DNA of 64,000 bases from Chytridium lagenaria (taxonomy: Eukaryota > Chytridiomycota > Chytridiomycetes > Chytridiales > Chytridiaceae). Made by a program: the position numbers and the translations under genes. The stretch spans positions 1 to 64,000 of the forward strand of contig JAHLKC010000124.1 in the NCBI GenBank assembly GCA_025449115.1, given 5' to 3'. Below, piece after piece: positions 57,948 to 64,000 of this stretch; position 1 is the stretch's first letter, and each line of letters starts with the position of its first letter. Under the pieces are notes generated by a model that searched no databases, had not been told where the DNA came from, and saw only the letters and a list, made by a program, of their open reading frames with translations.

Positions 57948-58601
57948 AATGTTATTTTTACTAATATGTAATAAATATATAATTCAATAATACTAATAAC
58001 AATAATAAATGACTGTGAAAAGAAACAAAAACGTTTTTATAATAACCATCATTCATTCATCCATCCATTCATACTATTTTTAATAATAAAATAAATATTT
58101 ACTCAACATGGAAAAGAAAACATGCTCTCTGACAAGTCACTCACCCTATATTATACTACCACGTCCACTTTTTGGTTACACACTCCATACACAAACACGC
58201 GTGCTTGTCTCTCTCCTTTCCAGCCCACTAGTTTCTACCTTTATAGTTTCACTGCTTTATACCTACCCATCTATCACCAATTCAACCACCACCTATCCTC
58301 TATATAATAATGAACACTAAAACTCCATACCAGCATATCCCACAAAAAAAACTTTTTAATACCAAACACAAAAAGCATTCACAAAGACTTCACAAAAACA
58401 CAACAGACAAGGAGAGCGCATATAGAAGAAAAAGAACAAAAAGAAAAATGACACAGATCAAGGGGGAGTTGGAAAGATATAACGGTGAACGAGAAAAAGA
58501 GTCCCTCAAAACAAAGCGACAAAACAAAAAAGGGGGGCGGAAAACCAGTATATAACGAAATGTTTTGCTATTCATAACAAACAAACAAACAAAAAAGGCG
58601 T
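57948..58601. other. Intergenic, AT-rich
   Basis: Upstream of the zinc-finger gene and downstream of the ABCA gene. Short ORFs translate A/T- and TC-rich sequence. Nothing else seen. Confidence 0.5.
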
Positions 58602-61600
58602 TTACGCAAGTGTAGCTTCATATCCGTTAGGATTAGCATCCCGAATCCTAAAAAAAAAAACACACAAAAGCTTAGAAAACCAACAACCAACCAACCAACC
58701 AACCAAAAGGACCAAAAAACATCAACACTCACAATTTCAAAAACCCTCCTCAAGCGTCGTCTGCGAAATCCCCCAAGCCTTCACAGCCCCCAAAGGATTC
58801 TCCTCCAACCACTTCACAAACGCCGGAATCGCCGGCGTCGAAGCAAGTGGGAACTGATAAATCAACGCCCAGCTGAATCATCCTCCAACTTGGCATTCGG
58901 TACCATCTCCGCAACCTTGCTCTTGACGGGATCTGCCGCACTCGTAATCACACCTGATTCGGTACCCTGCTCCATACTTGGCCTTGAGCGAAATCGCATT
59001 ACCAAGGGCCCTCATACGACCGTGCGCCATAATCGCGATACGGTCGCCCAAAACATCCGCTTCCTCCATAGAGTGAGTCGTGAGAACAATCACACGGTCC
59101 TTTTTGAATTTCTCAACAAAGGACCACACGTGACGACGGTTGACAGGGTCCATACCCGTGGTGGGCTCATCCATGAAAATAACACGGGGGTCACCAATGG
59201 TGGAGATGAGAAGTGACAGACGACGCTTCATACTAACATTCCAAACAAAAAAAAATAAATTAACAACCATAACCACACCCCACATCAAAAACAATCCCGC
59301 ATCAAAAATCCCTCCAAACAAAAAACAAATCAAAAAAACAAACACTCACCCTCCGAATAAGTCCCAGCCTGCACATTCTTCACAGTCCAAAGTTTCACCG
59401 CCTTCAACCTCTCCTCAAACAACTCTGGCCAATACTTTTTCGGCACACCCTTCAACCCCGCATAAAGCTCAATATGCTCCTTCGCCGTCAAATCATCAAA
59501 CAAAATATCATGCTGCGGGCAAACCCCCAACAACCTCCTAATCCTCCCCCATCTGCGTCTTCACACTCATCCCATAAATAAGCGCATCTCCGACGTCGCT
59601 GGAGTAAGCCCAGCAAGAATACACTCATCGTCGTCGATTTCCCAGCTCCATTCTGTCCAAGCAACGCAAGAAGCTTGCCTTCCTCCAAATTAAGACACGT
59701 GTTCTTGACCGCAACTTTCCCCTTCCCCCTCCCAAAAATAGGTCCAGGGTATGTCTTGCGGAGATTCGCAATCTTGACGCTCCCACCATTCTCAGGCGTA
59801 AACGTCACACCACGCTCAACCGTCACATCAGGGTCCTCATCCGCATCCACAGCTGCCGACTTTTGCTTCTGAACAAGCTTAATCCACGCATCCTCTGCTT
59901 GCTTGGTGCTCGACGTGTATCCCCAGTAAGACGGGAGGACAAAGAACCACGGGTACTGAGAACTGCCGTACTCGTTGGGAATCACATTGTCAAAGAACCA
60001 GAGGAGCACCGCGTAAACACCAACGTTCATCAACATGTAGGCGAGTTGGGAAATCGGGTAGGTGGGCGTCGGGTAGCCGCCATCGTAGAGAGGGAGAATC
60101 TCGTCAGGAAGCTTCTGGTAAAGCTGGGACCAGGGGAAACCGGGACCGGGGATAAAGGTCTGGGTGAGGGAGTCAAGACGACCAGTGGTGAGGGTGGTGA
60201 TGTCGAGGAACATTCTTCCAAAGTTGAAGAAGGGGATGTGGATAAGCGCTGTATCATACAGGGGGAAAAAAGAGACCACGTTAGAATACTAATTCAAACC
60301 AATTTCATCAAGGAAGGAAGGGTATCTCTCGACTTACACTGCCAAACAGTAGGAGTAATGATCGTATCCTTGTACCAAATGTACCCAAGCTGTCCAGACG
60401 AGAACACAAAACTCTCAAACAACAATCCAATAACAAACAAAAAGATACCAAGCAACACAGCAACCTTGGCCTGCCTCACAAACGTGGTCAAAAAGAACGC
60501 AAACATCACCATGGCTCCTCCGAAAAGGAAAAACGACAGCCAGAGAACACCAAAGTTGGCGTTACGGAAAGCGCTAAACCCAAACATCAATCCAAAAATG
60601 ACCGTGAGGAAAGAGTTGATAAAGACAAGGAGGGTGGTGGAAAGGTAGTGGCTGACCCAGTAGACAGACGGCTTGAGACCCATCATCTCCATACCGAGAC
60701 GAAGCTTGGCTTCCTTTTCGCTGACAATCTGGTTCAAAACGTTGATAAAGATAACCATCTACACAGCAACACAGTGTTAGAATCATGTTCCACAATAGTT
60801 TTTTTTTTTTCTCTGTAATAAAATAAAACAGATTACATACCACTGAACAGAAAAAGAACACGGGTCCAAGGGACTGCACGATCGAGTCAGAAACGGTGGT
60901 AGCGGGAATAAGAGGCCAGTCCTTCATTTGAATATCAAGGTTGGCATCCTTGTTTCCACCGTTCAAGTTGGTAACTACACAAAAAAAAAAGGGTTAAAAA
61001 GAAAAATCCAACATCCACCACACAATAAAATCCAAATCACTTACTGATAGACTCATCAAGTCCACGCACAACCGACAACAACTCGCGTCCAAAGATATCA
61101 GACACGTTGGCGGTAAGCGACGCATTGAACCAGACCTGGTACCTCACGTTCACGTTGGCAGCGCCGGGATTCTTTGTGTCAAACGTGACAGCCCACCGAG
61201 TCAAGTTGGGGTTGTTCAGGGCATAGTTGTAGATAAAGTCCTGGGAAGGGACCGGGTAGATGGTGTTGGCATCGGATGAGGTGGGCAGGTACGACAAACC
61301 TTTAAAAAACCATGGTAAGCATCAAGAAAAAAAGTCAGACAGAGTTTTGACTTACTGTTGATAGGTTCAGTGGCTACGTTGATGGTTTCTCCGGTTCTCT
61401 TCTTGTTAAGAGTAGCGAATTTGTTCATGTAAGCGGTGGTCTCGGCGGTGACGGGGGTGTACATAAAGAGAATGCAGTTCCTGCCGTTGAAGCCCTGATA
61501 ATATTCGTCAGAAAAGTTATCCCAAGAGAACAATGACCCAAAAAGCTACTTACACGACAGGGACGGACTCCATCAAGAGCACCAATGGGAGGGTTCAAGT

Positions 61601-61982
61601 TGCTCTTGCGCTGGTTGGCATAGTCGGCTTGCTGAAGGATGAAAAGGATAAGGTGGAAAAGGAGAGGAGCAAGGACGGCCTGCGAAAGGGTAGAGTTGCG
61701 GTAACGGATCTATAAAAAAAATGAGATAGAGGAAACTGCGTCAGAGTAACATTCAAATGTAAACAAACACCCTTGACGCAATCATATCGCACAAACCTGA
61801 AGGATAGTGTTTCTCTTCAACATGATAAAGAGCTGATCAATCCATGCAAAGAGGAAAGACTTTTGCTCAACCTTGAGTGACTTGCTGACCGTCGACAACC
61901 TCCTGCTCACGCCAGAGGGTCCCGCATTGTCATCCGCATGAACCTTGACATCGGTCAGCTCAATCTTCTCCACGTTCGACAT
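58602..61982 (-). CDS. Half-size ABCA-family transporter
   Basis: ABC transporter of TMD-NBD order; ABCA proteins usually move lipids. ATG 61982 ([20 protein letters not shown]). TM1 region: [20 protein letters not shown]. The large luminal/extracellular loop includes [10 protein letters not shown] and the ASLTANVS region (61600-60890). The TMD continues with [20 protein letters not shown] and several helices (60750-60350) and [18 protein letters not shown] (about 60030). [19 protein letters not shown], Walker [10 protein letters not shown] (about 59635-59665), [20 protein letters not shown] (Q-loop), signature [13 protein letters not shown] split by an intron (about 59345-59230), Walker [15 protein letters not shown], and the H-loop [13 protein letters not shown]. 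The last exon ends [17 protein letters not shown] 58602. About eight exons. Frame breaks near 59600, 58940 and 58745. One TMD and one NBD only, as in plant ABCA2-12-type half transporters. Confidence 0.9.
58681..58708 (+). repeat. (CCAA)n microsatellite
   Basis: Run of AACC/CCAA tetranucleotides inside the last intron of the ABCA gene. Confidence 0.8.
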
Positions 61983-63196
61983 GTCGGTGGCGAAGGAATT
62001 GGCTGTGTTGAGAGTTATGGTGACGTGTAGTGGGGGGTTGTTCAGTAAAACAGTTCTAGTTTTGGAGTTTGTTTTTTTTTCTTATGGGTTTCGATTACGA
62101 TATGAAGTGTGAGGAGGAGTTGTGAGGTCCGAGTGCGACGAGGGCTTGACTGTATGCTTTAGGGAGGTGTTTCCCTCCTTTCGACGAGAACTTGTGGAGG
62201 GGGTGAAAGAGAGATCTGATGATGAAACGACCAGGGAAGATCAGCAACGACGATACCAATTGCAGATAAAGAAAGCAAGGGGGAATGGGGAACGTCTCAT
62301 CAGCACTCTCTCTCGCATCAACCTCCCTCCCCCGGTTCTGTGGAAAAATGTTCCAAAAATTTGACATGCAACAACGACCAGGTCCAACCTATGCAAGGCC
62401 TTCCTGTGCTCAAACAAAAAGCGAGCTCTTGCACATTGCTGCCCCCCTTCTTTAAGATCCTGTAGAAGACTCAACAAGTCGATACTTTTCCGTACGTTTG
62501 ATGCAGCCAAAGCTCAAGTGATCACCATCCCATCCATCCATCCACCATCCCTCATGATTCCCCATGAAATACGTAGAGAAAGCCATAGATGTAGGTTTGC
62601 ATCAACTCACCGTGTAAACAAACAACCACCTATCAACGTGTGAGAGAGTGTGTATGTAAGTGTGTGTGTGTGAGTATGTAGTAGTTTTGGGCAAAGAAAC
62701 GTGGTGGGAGATATAAAAAAAAAAGAATGTGTTTTTTGAGAGGTCTCTGCCGGTGACCTTTGACCCAATAATTAAAAATAAAAAGAAGAAAAAAAAGGGG
62801 GTTTTGAGAAAGGTGATGGCGAGAGTGACGCTCCCCCCTTTTTATGAAAAACAGCAGCAGACAACACAGGTGCAGGTGAGAAGAGGAGAGAGAGGAGAAA
62901 ACGAGACAAGGGGGAAGAATCAAAACTGAGATCGGCAGAATCGGATATTATCCACTTGGAGAAGTGTCACACTTCGGCTGCACCGGGCTCCGGTCGTTTA
63001 AATAGAATGTCCAAGGCGGAAAATATTTTAAGGTTTCATTTGGATAACCTTCACTGGGTGTCACACCATTTGTGTCACTGCATGACTAATGAATATGAAA
63101 ACAGGAAAAAAATGAAATGAAACAAAAAGACAATCCATTCCGTCCGCTATTCTTGGAGATGGCTTTAATGCTTGAAAGCGCACGAACTTTGATGCC
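61983..63196. other. Intergenic, ABCA upstream region
   Basis: Upstream of the ABCA gene. It has CT-rich and A-rich runs and a (GT)n tract at 62650-62675. ORFs at 62095-62929 have no domains and lie largely in low-complexity DNA. Confidence 0.5.
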
Positions 63197-63739
63197 TTAC
63201 TTTCGGACGGCAGAATCGTCCGTTGGATCAAGTAACGGAAAATTCATATCATCAAGTCCCTTGACTGAAAGGTAATGAGCCATGGTGAGGGCATAGGGAC
63301 ACTTTTTCTGAAACGGCACGTCATGCAGGAGGCGAATTTCGCGAACTTGATAGCTCCAGCCCCGTTGCGAAACCCCACGAGGATGAGCCTTATTGCGGAT
63401 ACCTCCATGGCTGTACTTTAGGATTGAGGCGTCGAGAGCTTTGTGCGGATAGCGCGTCCATTGGCCCTCGCGATAGCTGTCAAGTTGAGGATGAGACGTG
63501 CCCCACGAAAATGTGTTTGAAACGGACATTTTTTTTTTTTTGGTAAATATTTGACTTTAACATGTCCGCCCCGCCTCATTGTAATCTTTGAACTCATCGC
63601 GAGGGAAATGGCGCATGTTTGGAGGCAAACATGGTCGGAACAAGGCACTTTCATGGATATTTCCTAGTTTGGTTAGTTTCTTCTTTGCCAATGCTCTTTG
63701 ATGCATAACATAGCCACGGCCGCTAAAGTATCCGTTCAT
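63197..63739 (-). CDS. Small unrecognised basic protein, about 170-180 aa, one frame break
   Basis: Not recognised. ATG 63739 (MNGYFSGRGYVMHQRALAKK) opens 60 codons rich in charged and aromatic residues (RPCLPPNMRHFPRDEFKDYN). The frame is then lost near 63570. From there another frame runs through a run of 13 A (63529-63541) into MSVSNTFSWGTSHPQLDSYR and SHGGIRNKAHPRGVSQRGWS, then PFQKKCPYALTMAHYLSV, stopping at 63197. Codon composition and complexity are those of real coding sequence in both parts. Soluble, no signal peptide or TM. Two separate small genes are possible but less likely. Confidence 0.55.
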
Positions 63740-64000
63740 AGATTTCTTTTTTCTTTTTACTGTTTTTGCGTTGTGGGCACGTGTATGTTTGTTTTCTTTT
63801 TCTCATGTTCACCCTAAAATAATATAACTGATAATACATACTGTTTGGTAGAAAGGTGTATTGGCGAAGAAGCTACCAAGACCACGTTCTACCGTTGTTG
63901 CATAAACAAAGGCAGACCGCCACTACACTTTTGCGCTAACGTGAAACTTATTACGACGGTGGCACATTGCAATGATGTCGTTGTATGAATTGTTTAGATC
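63740..64000. other. Right edge, nothing recognised
   Basis: No credible ORF or RNA gene. A T-rich tract at 63745-63800 could be part of the upstream leader of the small gene on the minus strand. Confidence 0.4.

Overview
The window is nuclear DNA of a eukaryote with short GT-AG introns (the clearest are 49-63 nt). It is most likely an early-diverging, zoosporic fungus of the chytrid type. This is inferred from gene content: a fungal/animal-style LARP1 with a DM15 region, a half-size ABCA transporter, an ABCG transporter with a cysteine-rich ectodomain, and a Rap-type GTPase-activating protein. There are no bacterial operons, CRISPR arrays or recognisable transposases, and I identified no rRNA or tRNA genes.

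Layout. 1-519 (-) is the 5' part of an unknown coiled-coil protein running off the left edge. 2192-7951 (+) is LARP1. 9.1-30.4 kb is the striking region: eight copies of one secreted prepropeptide-like family, plus truncated relics. Three copies on the minus strand (9.2, 11.7, 14.3 kb) face five on the plus strand (17.4, 19.3, 23.1, 26.2, 29.5 kb). The left part is built from about 2.65-kb tandem units that also carry decayed copies of the LARP1 3' end. The right part is built from about 3.1-kb units with long conserved intergenic segments. Each family protein has a signal peptide, an acidic helical pro-region, a conserved LVRR dibasic site, and a basic Ala/Gly-rich C-terminal domain. That domain comes in two versions, A and B, sharing a GIT-S-GVSK core. 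The function is unknown.

32.7-62 kb is a more ordinary gene block: an SLC46-like MFS transporter (+), a Rap-GAP (-), a Rieske/pheophorbide-oxygenase-like enzyme (+), an ABCG transporter (-), an unrecognised membrane protein (-), an HSL-type alpha/beta hydrolase (-), a class I methyltransferase (-), a C2H2 zinc-finger protein (-) and a half-size ABCA transporter (-). A short unrecognised gene (63.2-63.7 kb, -) lies near the right edge. Two transporter families, an oxygenase, a hydrolase, a methyltransferase and a DNA-binding protein side by side could be a metabolic neighbourhood, but no backbone biosynthetic enzyme is visible.

Quality warning. Nearly every long gene, including conserved single-copy-type genes such as LARP1, ABCG and ABCA, contains several one-base frame breaks, often in homopolymer runs, with the conserved protein continuing in the next frame. 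The simplest reading is residual indel error in the assembly, not mass pseudogenisation. Gene spans below therefore cover the whole recognisable coding region, and exon ends are provisional unless a clear GT-AG pair is cited.
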